Shown here in pieces: positions 15,062 through 23,906 of a stretch of DNA of 55,926 nucleotides. The notes under the pieces were generated by a model that searched no databases, was not told the origin of the DNA, and was given only the letters and a program-made list of their open reading frames with translations. Origin of the DNA: Fibrobacterota bacterium (GTDB lineage: Bacteria > Fibrobacterota > Fibrobacteria > UBA5070). The translations under genes and the position numbers were made by a program. Numbering within the stretch: position 1 is the stretch's first letter; the number at the start of each line of letters is the position of its first letter. The stretch lies in NCBI GenBank assembly GCA_029557215.1, contig JAKPQQ010000309.1, positions 1 to 55,926 of the forward strand, given 5' to 3'.

Positions 15062-15751
15062 ATGATGAGCTGGGACGACTACTGGAAGCAGTACAGCATC
15101 TCCAAGGCCGAACGCTGGATGATCGGCGAGCGCCATCGCAAGCTGATGTCGTGGATCGACTCGCTTCCCGGCGACAAAAAACGGGTGATCGAGATCGGGT
15201 GCGGATTCGGCTCCAACATCCGGCGCCTCAAGCAGGAACGGACCGACATCGAGGCCCACGCCCTGGACTTCTCCGAGATCTCGGTGGCCAACATCAAGGA
15301 CGCGGTCGACCAAGCCCATCGCGCCGACTGCCAGAACACGGGGCTGCCCGAGGGGCATTTCGATTTCATCTACTCCAGCGGCCTCATGGAGCATTTCCGC
15401 GACGAAGGCCCCTTCGTGCGCGAGATGTACCGCATCCTCAAGCCCGGCGGTCTCATGGCCACGTTCGTCCCGGCCCGCTGGTCCATCTGGCAGCTCTACC
15501 AGCTCATGTGGAAGCTGGGCAAGCGCGGCGGATGGATCCACGGCTACGAGAAGGCCTACTCCAAGGCGTTCCTGCACCGGGTGATGGTCAAGGAAGGCTG
15601 GAAGATCGAAGAGGATTTTGGACTGGATCCGTTCTCCTTCAACGGGTTCGCCATGAAGCTCCTGAACAAGTCGTTCGAGCCCGCCTGGAAGAAGTCTCCG
15701 CTTTCCGCCGGCTACACCGAGATTTGCGTCCTGACGCGAAAGCCCGGATAG
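15062..15751 (+). CDS. SAM-dependent methyltransferase, class I
   Basis: 229 residues from ATG 15,062. Motif I for S-adenosylmethionine binding is VIEIGCGFGSN near residues 42-52, an acidic residue at the end of the next strand is in ALDFSEIS, and FDFIYSSGLMEHF followed by YRILKPGGLMATF gives motifs II and III of the Methyltransf_11 fold. The aromatic C-terminal half is typical of small-molecule methyltransferases, but the substrate cannot be told. It follows trpS closely and converges on the exopolysaccharide operon, whose last stop is 23 bases away. Confidence 0.85.
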   Translation: MMSWDDYWKQYSISKAERWMIGERHRKLMSWIDSLPGDKKRVIEIGCGFGSNIRRLKQERTDIEAHALDFSEISVANIKDAVDQAHRADCQNTGLPEGHFDFIYSSGLMEHFRDEGPFVREMYRILKPGGLMATFVPARWSIWQLYQLMWKLGKRGGWIHGYEKAYSKAFLHRVMVKEGWKIEEDFGLDPFSFNGFAMKLLNKSFEPAWKKSPLSAGYTEICVLTRKPG

Positions 15752-15774
15752 CGATTGCCCGGCGGGCGAACCCC

Positions 15775-16347
15775 CTATTCGGGGGACTTCGCGGCCTCCA
15801 ACAGGATGATTTCCGGCCGGTAGGGCGGGCTGGCCGGCACGGCTCGCAGGAGCTTGGCCGGAGGAACGACCGGAACCTGGAACGAATCGACGCAGGAGGC
15901 GGGAACCTGCCAACGCCGGGCGCTTCCTGGCTGGTGGATGGTCATCCCCGCGTACGGTGCGCAGGGGAGCTTCACGGGGACGGGTCGCACCAGCTTCAGG
16001 CGCACCGTGTCGCCGGGCAGGCGTGCGCGCGAGCGCTCGAGCGCGGCCAAGGTGTCGCCGCTCCAGGCCTCCACGCCGGTTTCGCGATCCAGAGCCGGGA
16101 AGGCGACGGCTCCCGTGGTTCCCACCACGGCGCTGTCCAGGGCCACCGCCGCGCCCGAATCTCCGGGATCGTCGAGCACCCAAACGCGCGCGGCGACCAG
16201 GGTGGAACCATCCGTGCTGGACAACAGCACGGTGAGGTCGCCGGTTTCCACGCCGCCTCCGCCGGAATTGGGGGTGTCGGTGCCGCAACCCACGGCGAGC
16301 GCCCCGCCCACCAGGCCCCATGCCAACAGGTTCGCGAACCGATTCAT
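15775..16347 (-). CDS. Lipoprotein of unknown function, last gene of the exopolysaccharide operon
   Basis: 190 residues from ATG 16,347, which overlaps the previous stop as ATGA. A signal peptide ends in ALAVGC with C21 as the lipidation site, followed by a glycine/serine-rich tether. The domain from about 37 (TVLLSSTDGSTLVAARVWV) resembles a carboxypeptidase-regulatory-like beta-sandwich. A later segment, LPGDTVRLKLVRPVPVKLP, ends in what may be further strands. It directly follows the TIGR02147 protein gene; I have seen such lipoproteins beside that family in Fibrobacter-like genomes, which suggests a functional link, but the role is unknown. Confidence 0.7.
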   Translation of the reverse strand: MNRFANLLAWGLVGGALAVGCGTDTPNSGGGGVETGDLTVLLSSTDGSTLVAARVWVLDDPGDSGAAVALDSAVVGTTGAVAFPALDRETGVEAWSGDTLAALERSRARLPGDTVRLKLVRPVPVKLPCAPYAGMTIHQPGSARRWQVPASCVDSFQVPVVPPAKLLRAVPASPPYRPEIILLEAAKSPE

Positions 16348-17210
16348 CCGACACGACTCCGGGAAAAGGCCACGGGGAAGGCCTGGATGTTGAGCTGCAC
16401 CACGCGGTCCGGATCCGACTCCTCGCTGGCCATGTCCAGGATCTCGCGGCGAAGGTGGCGCAGACGGTCGCGCACCCTTCCGAAGGTGGATGCCGACAGC
16501 GTCACGGTCAAGGTGGAAATGGACCTGTCGGCGGTCTCGAAACGGTCCATCGCCTCCAGCCCCAACGCCATCGTCTGGCGACGGAATTCGTCGATCTCGG
16601 GTCCTTCGGCGACGCCGGTGGTCAGGACGGGCTCCGTCTTCTTCCATCTTCCCTGGTCGTCCTGGCAGGCAAGGCCCAGTCCTTCCAGGACCTCGAGCGC
16701 CTGTTTGGCCTGGTAGGGGGTGATGGCCGGACGCAGGAGGGAGGCGAGCGTGGGGGCGTCGGCGGTGGGTTCCAGGTCCAGAAGTTCGCGGATGGCCACG
16801 ATCCACCAGGATTGGAACATGCCCATCTGGTCGGATTCCAGCTTGGGGGTCCGCTTGCGCCTCCAGGTCACGATCTGGTCCAGGAACAAGGCACGTTCCT
16901 CGGGCCCCTTGGCCTGCGCGTAGAGCACCAGGTGCTCGAAGTAGCGGGTCTCGGCGCGGTTGAGCCGAAACAGCTCGGCGAGCTTCAACGCGGCCGACGG
17001 CGACAGGTTGGCGCTGCCGGCAAGCACCTTGCCGAAGAACGCCGAGGTGGAAAATCCGACCTTGGCGGCGATGAACCGGTGCGAGAACTTGGGATCCACC
17101 CGTTTGCGTTCGGCCCACGCCTGCGCCAGATACAGCCGGTAGTCGGTGTAGGCGAAGATGTCTGGTGGCGCGACATCTCCCGGCGCGGATCGCTTGCGCG
17201 AGCCGTTCAT
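16344..17210 (-). CDS. TIGR02147 family protein (putative regulator)
   Basis: 288 residues from ATG 17,210. The N-terminus DIFAYTDYRLYLAQAW, the segment FSHRFIAAKVGFSTSAFF with its helix-turn-helix look, NLSPSAALKLAELFRLN and the ETRYFEHLVLYAQAK run are the recognisable blocks of TIGR02147/DUF4423 proteins. This family is typical of Fibrobacter and some predatory bacteria and is thought to be regulatory. The C-terminal part with TLTVTLSASTFGRVRDRL also fits. No signal peptide. It overlaps both neighbours by 4 bases, so it is made with the polysaccharide machinery and may control it or a linked lipoprotein. Confidence 0.88.
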   Translation of the reverse strand: MNGSRKRSAPGDVAPPDIFAYTDYRLYLAQAWAERKRVDPKFSHRFIAAKVGFSTSAFFGKVLAGSANLSPSAALKLAELFRLNRAETRYFEHLVLYAQAKGPEERALFLDQIVTWRRKRTPKLESDQMGMFQSWWIVAIRELLDLEPTADAPTLASLLRPAITPYQAKQALEVLEGLGLACQDDQGRWKKTEPVLTTGVAEGPEIDEFRRQTMALGLEAMDRFETADRSISTLTVTLSASTFGRVRDRLRHLRREILDMASEESDPDRVVQLNIQAFPVAFSRSRVG

Positions 17211-18274
17211 GGACGCGGCCACCTGCCGACTCGGACTTCGGCCGCCGAACCCGACGATGCGATCCAGGCGAGTCGTTCGCCTTGGAGGCTGGGTTTGCCT
17301 TGGAACGCGCCGCTCGTTCCGCCGGGCAGCAGGACCACGGCGGCGGTGTCGGTTCCTGTCAGGGGCTTGGCTTTCAGCGCGGGCGAACCGTCGGTTCCGG
17401 CGTGGTCTTCCCAGACCAGGCGTCCCTGGGAAAGGCTCGCCGATCCCTGGTACCCGGCGGCCACCACGAGCGGAACGCTTCCGGTGGACGGGCTCCAGCC
17501 CCACAGATCGATGTTGGTGGTGTCGCTCCCCGCGTTGCGGTAGTCTTCCCAGACCACCCAACCGTCGGCCACCCGGGGCTGGTCCTGGTGGGTGGCTTGT
17601 GCGTCGAGCAGGCGGGTTTCGCCGGTGGCCAGGTCCATCCAGCGGATGTTGGCGCGGGTGCCGTGGACGTATTCCGCCCACACCAGCCAGTTTCCGTCCA
17701 GGGCGACCTTGGTCTGGTAGATCGAATCGTCCGTCAGGCGCCTCTCCGGCGAGGTGGCCTGTTCGGCCAGGTAGACTTCGCTGTTGACGCTGCCGGAAGC
17801 GGCGTGGCGGTAGTCGATCCAGGCCACGCGGGTCCCCGTGGTCGCGATGGTTTCCTTCCAGGCCGTCGAGCTGGTCGGCGACCAGGATCCGTTCGAGCTG
17901 TTCACCTGGAGAGGGCATTTCCAGGTGGCGTCGATCGCCAATGTCGCCATCGCCCCTCCCTGCACATCGAAATACAACCAGCTGGTAGGGAGGGTACTTC
18001 CTTGGACCGCGATCCGCCAGCCGTTCGCGCTGTCCCAGGTGTTCACGACCGCGTTGCCGTTGTTCCAGCCGAGCTGGTACACGGTTCCGTCGCGCAGGAG
18101 CACGGGCTCGAACGAGGTGGTCGCGACCGAAACAACGCCTTGCAACGGACCTTGGGAGTCCACCGGGACCGGATTTCCCGGCGAGGGGGCGGTCGGCGAT
18201 CCGGAATCGTCGCCGCAGCCGGAGCCCAGCAGGATCGCGAGGGCAAGCGAGGTGCATGCATGGATCTTGGTCAT
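17207..18274 (-). CDS. Beta-propeller lipoprotein (WxDYR repeats)
   Basis: 355 residues from ATG 18,274. Lipobox ILLGSGC with C20. After a Pro/Ser tether, the protein is built of beta-propeller blades of about 45 residues. Visible repeat cores are VAWIDYRHA, LVWAEYVHG, VVWEDYRNAG and LVWEDHAG, each followed by a 'D/N-I-x-x-x-D-x-x-x-G' strand and a Q-x-x-P or similar loop. The repeats are of the kind found in archaeal and bacterial surface proteins with VWxDYRNG..DIY motifs. A lipid-anchored propeller in a polysaccharide operon suggests binding or display of the polymer at the outer membrane. It is the partner of the next gene, which has the same repeats without a lipobox. Confidence 0.78.
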   Translation of the reverse strand: MTKIHACTSLALAILLGSGCGDDSGSPTAPSPGNPVPVDSQGPLQGVVSVATTSFEPVLLRDGTVYQLGWNNGNAVVNTWDSANGWRIAVQGSTLPTSWLYFDVQGGAMATLAIDATWKCPLQVNSSNGSWSPTSSTAWKETIATTGTRVAWIDYRHAASGSVNSEVYLAEQATSPERRLTDDSIYQTKVALDGNWLVWAEYVHGTRANIRWMDLATGETRLLDAQATHQDQPRVADGWVVWEDYRNAGSDTTNIDLWGWSPSTGSVPLVVAAGYQGSASLSQGRLVWEDHAGTDGSPALKAKPLTGTDTAAVVLLPGGTSGAFQGKPSLQGERLAWIASSGSAAEVRVGRWPRP

Positions 18275-19530
18275 TGGCGAATTCCTTCGGGAATGCGCCA
18301 TACCGACCGCGTGCCGTTGGCGTCGAGTTGCAGGAACCCAAACCCGGTGGGAGCGTTGTCCACCAGGATCCTTCCGTTTGCGATCTCCCAACGTGCTGCA
18401 AGGTTCGCTCCTTGCGCGTTTCTCCAACGCAGCACGGGCGATCCGGTGTTCCGCTCCGCCAGCGGGTGCGCAAGCGCCCACCGGTTCCCGACCCGGAAGG
18501 GTGCGTTCAGGGAGGTGGCGCCCTTGGAGCGAACGCTGGTGGAACCTTCCAAGTCGGCCAAGGCGACCGCGACGACGCCGCTGATTTCGTACCAGGCCAG
18601 ATATTTCCCGTTCAGCCGGGGCAGGGTGGAATGCTCCGCGGAGCTCGAGACTTCGATTTCCGCCTGCTTGGCCGGAGACCAGAGTCGGATGTCGGCGTTT
18701 TGGCCTGCGCGGTAGTCTTCCCAGGCCACCACCCTGCCCCAGGCCGCTGCGCGGTCCTGGTGGCCGGTGGCGGCGCAGACCGTGAGATTGGCACCGGTGG
18801 CCAGATCGTAGGCGTGGATGTCGCCTTGGGAAGGGTTGGCGCGGTAGTCGGTCCAGACCAGGAGAGAATCGGAGAGCCAAGGGTTGTCCTGGTGCCAGGT
18901 GCCGGGATCCACGGCCTTGGTCTGGCCGGTTCGGGTGTCGTGGAGCACGATGTTGGCGCGTGTGCGCGCGGCGTCGTATTCCATCCAGGCCACGTGGACC
19001 CCGTTGGTCCGTGCCTTGGTCTGGTAGAGGGTGTCGCTGGTCAGGCGTGTCTCGGCGAAGGTGGGGGCCGTGGTCGTGTAGATCTCGGTGTTGCTCGGCG
19101 ACTGCTTGCTCCAGTTCCGGTAGTCCACCCAAACGGCGCGGTCGCCGCTGGCCCGAACGGACTCGCGGTACTTCGTGGAGGTGCCCACCGTGGTGCGGCC
19201 CGATCCGTCGAGTCGCTGGTGGACCAGGGAGTATGCGGTGGTGCTCGCCAGCGCTTGCAGCCAAAGGTGCCCGGCGGCGTAGTCGTAGTCCATCCAGTAC
19301 GTGCCCGACGGGAGGGATAGGGGGACGCGGGCGGTGGCTCCCTGGACGGTACGCCAGCGCAGGTAGGCGGTGGTGTCGGGGATGAGGTCGAAGTCCTGCA
19401 GGACCAACGTGTCGCGGTGGAACGCGAAATCGCCTTGGGCGGCGACCGTGTCCAGAGTGGTCCAGGTTGCCGATACGGCCGTGCTCGAGAGCGCGGCGAG
19501 GGTGGCCAATGACAGAAGTTTCGTGTTCAA
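18271..19530 (-). CDS. Secreted beta-propeller protein (WxDYR repeats)
   Basis: 419 residues. The start is a TTG at 19,530, which overlaps the upstream stop as TTGA, has a GGAG eight bases before it, and gives a perfect signal peptide (NTKLLSLATLAALSSTAVSA). Four propeller blades can be seen by their cores at about residues 133 (VWVDYRNWS), 180 (VAWMEYDA), 225 (VWTDYRANP) and 268 (VAWEDYRAG), with strands such as DIHAYDLATG between. The N-terminal 120 residues and the C-terminal 100 are different and may add further blades. It is not a lipoprotein, so it is periplasmic or exported. The close resemblance to the adjoining lipoprotein suggests an ancient tandem duplication. Confidence 0.8.
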   Translation of the reverse strand: MNTKLLSLATLAALSSTAVSATWTTLDTVAAQGDFAFHRDTLVLQDFDLIPDTTAYLRWRTVQGATARVPLSLPSGTYWMDYDYAAGHLWLQALASTTAYSLVHQRLDGSGRTTVGTSTKYRESVRASGDRAVWVDYRNWSKQSPSNTEIYTTTAPTFAETRLTSDTLYQTKARTNGVHVAWMEYDAARTRANIVLHDTRTGQTKAVDPGTWHQDNPWLSDSLLVWTDYRANPSQGDIHAYDLATGANLTVCAATGHQDRAAAWGRVVAWEDYRAGQNADIRLWSPAKQAEIEVSSSAEHSTLPRLNGKYLAWYEISGVVAVALADLEGSTSVRSKGATSLNAPFRVGNRWALAHPLAERNTGSPVLRWRNAQGANLAARWEIANGRILVDNAPTGFGFLQLDANGTRSVWRIPEGIRQ

Positions 19531-20630
19531 GGAGTCTGCTCCGGTGTTGGCGCGAGGTCGCGTCCGATGCTGTCCATCGCGTGGGGGAGGGTGCTGAGGG
19601 CCCAGTCCACGGGGAGTCCCGTGGAGGTGGCGCCCGAGGGGTTGTCGAACAGGACCACGGCGCGCACACGTGGCCACGAGGGGCCGCGGAAGATCTTGAA
19701 GAGATCCCGATACCATTGCTCCTTGTTTCCTCCGAAGTCCGAACTTCCGACTTCGGCGACCAGCATGGGTTTGCCGTAGCGCCGGAACACGTCGTGCTGC
19801 AGCCGAAGCAGCGTGGCGAAATCCAGCCATTGGCCGGATTCCGCAAGCGTGCCGTAGTTGAACAGGTCCAAGCCGATCCAATCCACCTGGTCGTCGCCGG
19901 GCCAGTAGGCGGTGTCGGCATCCTGCCACGGGGTCCAGACGAAGGCCGCGTTGCGGGCGCCTTCTTCGCGGAAGATGCCTCGCACGTGCGCCCAGGCCTG
20001 CCGGTACAGTTCCGGCGGGTTCCCGTGTTCGGGTCCCCACGGGTACCAGGGGTTGCCCGGCTCGTGGAACGGCCTCAGGAAGAACGCCTTGCCATGGATC
20101 GCCGCCGAGCGGGCCCAGGATCTCAGGTAGGGGTCGAACCGCCCCGCCACCACCAATTCCAGGCTGGCCAAAGGCGTCTGTCCCCGGAAACTGTCAAAGG
20201 CCGACACCCAAGGTTCCCAGGTGACCATCGGGACGATCCCTTCGCGCTGGAGCCCGCTCATGGCGGAAGACTTGAATTCGTGGTCGGGACCGTCTCCCCA
20301 TGCCTGGTACCACGACGCGATCGCCAGCGGCGTGCCCAGCGAAGATTGCATCCTGTACCAGGTCTGGAAGTCCCAGGGCAGTTCGGGACGGTAGGTGCCC
20401 AGCCAGCGGGGTGCGGCGATGGAATCGGGCGAGTTGGCATCCCAACCCGCGCGCTCGGCCAAGCGCGACCCCGGTTCCACCAGGCGCAGGACCACTTGGC
20501 GGTGCCAGGCTTCGGAAATCCATGCGACCAACGGCCGGGTCGCCAACGCGTAGACGAGCAGCGCCACGGGTGCGGCGGCCAACAGGAACACGAGCAAGGT
20601 CGCGGTGCGGATCGGCGGTGCGCTTCTCAT
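19527..20630 (-). CDS. Membrane-anchored GH26-like glycoside hydrolase
   Basis: 367 residues from ATG 20,630 (ATGA overlap). One N-terminal membrane helix (about 9-31) puts the catalytic domain in the periplasm. The acid/base is E190 in LRPFHEPGNPWYPWG, the hallmark of family GH26 (R-x-x-H-E), and the nucleophile is E293 in VAEVGSSDFG. GH26 enzymes cleave beta-1,4-mannan, beta-1,3-xylan or mixed-linkage glucan. Inside an exopolysaccharide operon it most likely trims or edits the nascent polymer, as BcsZ does in cellulose export and AlgL or PgaB in other systems. It directly follows the synthase gene. Substrate unknown. Confidence 0.83.
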   Translation of the reverse strand: MRSAPPIRTATLLVFLLAAAPVALLVYALATRPLVAWISEAWHRQVVLRLVEPGSRLAERAGWDANSPDSIAAPRWLGTYRPELPWDFQTWYRMQSSLGTPLAIASWYQAWGDGPDHEFKSSAMSGLQREGIVPMVTWEPWVSAFDSFRGQTPLASLELVVAGRFDPYLRSWARSAAIHGKAFFLRPFHEPGNPWYPWGPEHGNPPELYRQAWAHVRGIFREEGARNAAFVWTPWQDADTAYWPGDDQVDWIGLDLFNYGTLAESGQWLDFATLLRLQHDVFRRYGKPMLVAEVGSSDFGGNKEQWYRDLFKIFRGPSWPRVRAVVLFDNPSGATSTGLPVDWALSTLPHAMDSIGRDLAPTPEQTP

Positions 20631-22150
20631 GTCCGCTCCTTCCGGAACCCGAAGGTTCCGGTCCATGCCGTGGGCAGCAGCAGGACCACGTTGGAAAGGG
20701 CGAAGACCATCATCAGCAGCGCTCCTTCGTCCACGCGATGGTAGGTGGCCAGGGCCCAGAGCGTGGCGACCACGCTCGCGCCGATGGCCACCCAATGCGG
20801 CCAGACCCACGAAAGCGCGGCGCCGGTGCCGCGGGTCTTGGGGGTCGGGAGGTACGGCACTTCGCGTCCTCGCAGGCTGTTCCACAGTCCCAGCGCATAG
20901 ACATGCCAGGTGCCTTTCTCCAGGAACATGGACCGCCACGGGAATCCCGTCTCTTCGCGGTGGCTGTACCAGCGCTGGGTCCAGGCGTGGATCAGGAACA
21001 CCGACATGGCGTAGGGGAGCGCGTGGGCCAGGAAGCCGCGCAGGGGCATTTCCACGGCGTAGGCCTGGAACAGCAAAAACGGCACGGGCAGCACGATGGT
21101 GAGCCCCGATGCGAGTCCGTTCAGGTAGAACGTGCCCGCCAGCGGGTAATGCAGACGGGCGGAAAGGGGGAATCCCTTCCACAGCTTGGGAACTTCGTGC
21201 AAAAGCAGATTGAACATCCCGGTGGCCCACTTGATCTGCTGCTTGAAAAACGACGAGAGTTCGGCCGGCACCAGGCCGTGGCTGCCGCGCCAGGGCAGGT
21301 ACACGCTTCGCCAGCCCGCCGCGTGAAGGCGCATGCTCGTGAGTGCGTCTTCGGCCAGGTGCACGGCGTGGCCGCCGATCGAATCCAGGGCCGATCGCCG
21401 GAACAGGCAGTTGGCGCCGATCGCCGTGGGGATCCCCAATCCGTTGAGCCCGATCAGGGTGGGGCCGTAGAACCCGTAGGTCTGTTCGGCGGCGCCCGCG
21501 GCCACCCAGTTGTCGCGGAAGTTGTGGTAGGCCTGCACGACCTGGACGAACCCCACGCCCGGATCCGTCAGAGGTGCCAAGGCGCGATCCAGGAAGTCCG
21601 GTTGCGGGATGTGGTCGGGATCCAGTACCAACACGAAATCTCCCTTGCAATGGTTCGCGAGCGCGTGGTTGACCTTGCCCGCCTTGGCTCCGGGGACGCC
21701 TCGGCAATCCACGTGCTGCACTCCCAATTTCTGGCAAAGCTCCTTGAGGGCGGCATCGTCGCCGCCGTCGAGCAGGAAGGTCCGGTGCGGATGGCGCATG
21801 GCCACGATCGCCTGCAGGGTCTCTTCGAACATCGGGAACGGCTCGCCGGGCATCGCGGTGGTCACGACATCCACGGAGGCATCCGCCATGGCGGGATCCG
21901 ACGCCACGTCGCGCGGCGTGCGCGCGCACAGGTACACGGCCCAGTTGACCAGGTTCCGGAACGGCCCCCAGAACACGGCGAAGGACAGCGGAACGAACAG
22001 CCACCAGGTCTTGCGGTGGCCTCCCAGGAACCAGTAGTCGGCAAACAGCAGCAGCGATTGCGCTCCGGCCACCACCAGCACGGCCAGTACCGCCAGTTCC
22101 CAGCGGCGCACCGCCACGGGAGGCGCCATGGCCAAGGTTCTGGCGTTCAC
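20627..22150 (-). CDS. Cellulose-synthase-like family 2 glycosyltransferase
   Basis: 507 residues from GTG 22,150, chosen because it overlaps the previous stop as GTGA like the rest of the operon; ATG 22,129 would remove seven residues. Two N-terminal membrane helices are followed by a processive GT2 domain: DGGDD (128-132), AKAGKVNHAL (155-164), DPDH (177-180), the general base region AEDALTS (266-272) and QQIKWATG (304-311), the QxxRW-type acceptor motif with Lys for Arg. At least four more helices follow. There is no PilZ domain, so it lacks the c-di-GMP switch of BcsA. It should polymerise a nucleotide sugar and push the chain through the inner membrane. Confidence 0.9.
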   Translation of the reverse strand: MNARTLAMAPPVAVRRWELAVLAVLVVAGAQSLLLFADYWFLGGHRKTWWLFVPLSFAVFWGPFRNLVNWAVYLCARTPRDVASDPAMADASVDVVTTAMPGEPFPMFEETLQAIVAMRHPHRTFLLDGGDDAALKELCQKLGVQHVDCRGVPGAKAGKVNHALANHCKGDFVLVLDPDHIPQPDFLDRALAPLTDPGVGFVQVVQAYHNFRDNWVAAGAAEQTYGFYGPTLIGLNGLGIPTAIGANCLFRRSALDSIGGHAVHLAEDALTSMRLHAAGWRSVYLPWRGSHGLVPAELSSFFKQQIKWATGMFNLLLHEVPKLWKGFPLSARLHYPLAGTFYLNGLASGLTIVLPVPFLLFQAYAVEMPLRGFLAHALPYAMSVFLIHAWTQRWYSHREETGFPWRSMFLEKGTWHVYALGLWNSLRGREVPYLPTPKTRGTGAALSWVWPHWVAIGASVVATLWALATYHRVDEGALLMMVFALSNVVLLLPTAWTGTFGFRKERT

Positions 22151-22968
22151 CGGGCCCACCCGAGCTTTTCCAGGCGCAGACGCGCGGTGGCGTGGTCGGG
22201 CTGCTTCTGCAGGATCGCGCTGTAGACGGCCTTGGCTTCGGGGTAGCGTCCCTTCCATTCCAGGATCTGCCCTTTGTGGAGGGATGCGTCCACGTGGTGG
22301 GGGTGTTCGGACAGGACCGAATCCAGGACCTTGATGGATCCATCCAGGTCGCCGTTCCAGGCCACCACTTCGGCCTTCTTGACGCGGCAGCGCAGACGCA
22401 AGGGGCCGGATGCCGCGCCCGACGCCGCCACCTTGGAAAACAACGCGATGGATTCGTCGAACCGCTTCTTCCACGACAGCACGATCGCCTTGCGTTCCAT
22501 GGCTCCCCAGGGTTTGGGGTCGGCGGCGATGATCCGATCCCACAGCGCCAGCGCCTCCTGGTGGCGGTTGACCAGTTCCATCTGGGTGGCCAGAACCCTC
22601 AGATAGCCGAGGTCTTCCTTGCGGGGGAACGCGTCCAGCAGCGCCTGGGCGTTGCGGTAGTCCTTCTTCCACAGGAACGCTTCGGCCAGGGCCAGCACGG
22701 CGCGGTCGTCGATGCGCCCGGCGCGATGCAAGGGGGCGAGCACGGCCAGGACGGAATCCGCCTGGTACAGTCCGTGGTGGACCAGGCCCGCCAATAACGG
22801 GTCCGGCGCGTTCTGGCGACGAAGCAGATCGCGGGCTTCCTCGGCGCGGTAGTCGGCGAGCAGGGCCAGGACGCGCTCGCGGTTCGCCGACGGCTTGGGG
22901 CCTTCGGCGCGCGATGCCGATGCGGCCGCCAGCGACAGCGCGGCGGCGAGGATTCGGGACGCCTTCAT
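22147..22968 (-). CDS. Periplasmic TPR protein of the exopolysaccharide operon
   Basis: 273 residues from ATG 22,968 (ATGA overlap). An N-terminal signal (MKASRILAAALSLAAASASRA) is followed by about six helical-hairpin repeats of TPR type, for example ALAEAFLWKKDYRNAQALLDAF and HKGQILEWKGRYPEAKAVY. In synthase-dependent systems, periplasmic TPR proteins or domains (AlgK, BcsC N-terminus, PgaA N-terminus, PelB) bridge the synthase to an outer-membrane channel. Position directly before the synthase gene supports the same job here. Unlike BcsC, the barrel is a separate protein, encoded first in the operon. No lipobox seen. Confidence 0.8.
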   Translation of the reverse strand: MKASRILAAALSLAAASASRAEGPKPSANRERVLALLADYRAEEARDLLRRQNAPDPLLAGLVHHGLYQADSVLAVLAPLHRAGRIDDRAVLALAEAFLWKKDYRNAQALLDAFPRKEDLGYLRVLATQMELVNRHQEALALWDRIIAADPKPWGAMERKAIVLSWKKRFDESIALFSKVAASGAASGPLRLRCRVKKAEVVAWNGDLDGSIKVLDSVLSEHPHHVDASLHKGQILEWKGRYPEAKAVYSAILQKQPDHATARLRLEKLGWAR

Positions 22969-23906
22969 GAGGGATTCCTTGTGGTGGCGAGGCGCGAACG
23001 GGCGGCCTCGAGGCATTGACGGATTCCGTCTTCCAGTCCGATGCGGGGTGCCCAGCCGGTGGCTTCGCGCAGCCGAGTGGAATCGAGACGGTAGTCCCAG
23101 CTTTCGTCGGGACGGTAGGGGATGCTTCCGGGAGCGACGCTCCCGGTGTCGTTCCAGAGTCCCCGGGCCAGTTCCTGGGCCTTTGCGGCGATTTCCAGCA
23201 GGGTGGTTCCCGCTCCCGACCCGACATTGGCGATCCAGGGGCCGCCATCGCCGGCGGGAAACCGGTCCAGCGCGAGCACCGCCACGACCGCGCGCACGAG
23301 GTCGTCCACATGCAGGTAGTCGCGCCGCTGTTCGCCCGGGGTCATGGGGAACTCGCGACCCGAAGCCATGGCGGCCACCAGGGACGGCATGAACATGCCG
23401 CCGGTCTGGCTGGGTCCGTACACCAGCGCGGGCCGCAGGATGGCTCCCTGGATCGCGCCGCGCGAGGCCGCGTCGGCGACCAGCGCTTCCGCTTCGCGCT
23501 TGGAGCTGGCGTAGGGGTCGGAGGCCAGCAGGGGGAGATCTTCGTGCCAAGGCCCCGGTTGCGCGCCGTAGACCAGTCCGGACGACGCGAAGACGAACCG
23601 CGCGGTCTTGCCGGTTCCTGTCGTGCGCGATTCCAGGGCGCGCAGCAGGTTCCGGGTGGCGTCCACGTTCACCGATCTCATCCGCTCCCGTCCCGCCGGG
23701 TCGGTGGGTTGTCCGATCAGGCCCGCCAGGTGAACGACATGGTCGGGCTGGATCTCGGCGACCAGACGCACGGCCGTGGACGGATCGCACAGGTCGCCCT
23801 CTTCGCGGTCGATGCCGTCCCACCGGGCTTCCAGGAGCGACGGCGCGAGCTCCAAGAGCCGCGTGCCCAAAAAACCTCTCGCGCCGGTGATCATGATCCT
23901 CTTCAC
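22965..23906 (-). CDS. NAD-dependent sugar epimerase/reductase (extended SDR)
   Basis: 313 residues from GTG 23,906 (GTGA overlap; an ATG three codons later is possible). The nucleotide-binding motif is ITGARGFLG (GxxGxxG) at the N-terminus. The catalytic residues are in VFASSGLVYG and YASSKREAE (Y-x-x-x-K). The C-terminal half has the RRDYLHVDD block of sugar-nucleotide epimerases. Coming straight after rfbF and rfbG, the natural substrate would be CDP-4-keto-6-deoxyglucose, which it would reduce or epimerise to a CDP-6-deoxyhexose. That is inference from gene order; the 3-deoxygenase genes rfbH and rfbI are absent. Confidence 0.82.
   Translation of the reverse strand: MKRIMITGARGFLGTRLLELAPSLLEARWDGIDREEGDLCDPSTAVRLVAEIQPDHVVHLAGLIGQPTDPAGRERMRSVNVDATRNLLRALESRTTGTGKTARFVFASSGLVYGAQPGPWHEDLPLLASDPYASSKREAEALVADAASRGAIQGAILRPALVYGPSQTGGMFMPSLVAAMASGREFPMTPGEQRRDYLHVDDLVRAVVAVLALDRFPAGDGGPWIANVGSGAGTTLLEIAAKAQELARGLWNDTGSVAPGSIPYRPDESWDYRLDSTRLREATGWAPRIGLEDGIRQCLEAARSRLATTRNPS

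Noticed and set aside
15775..17118. Frame of 447 codons extending the lipoprotein gene upstream across the TIGR02147 gene
   Set aside because: The real lipoprotein begins at ATG 16,347 with a proper lipobox; the extension is the TIGR02147 gene read in another frame.
19527..22343. Longer versions of the GH26 and GT2 genes reaching back over their neighbours
   Set aside because: The frames stay open by chance in GC-rich DNA. The starts chosen at the 4-base overlaps give normal signal or anchor sequences and fit the operon pattern.
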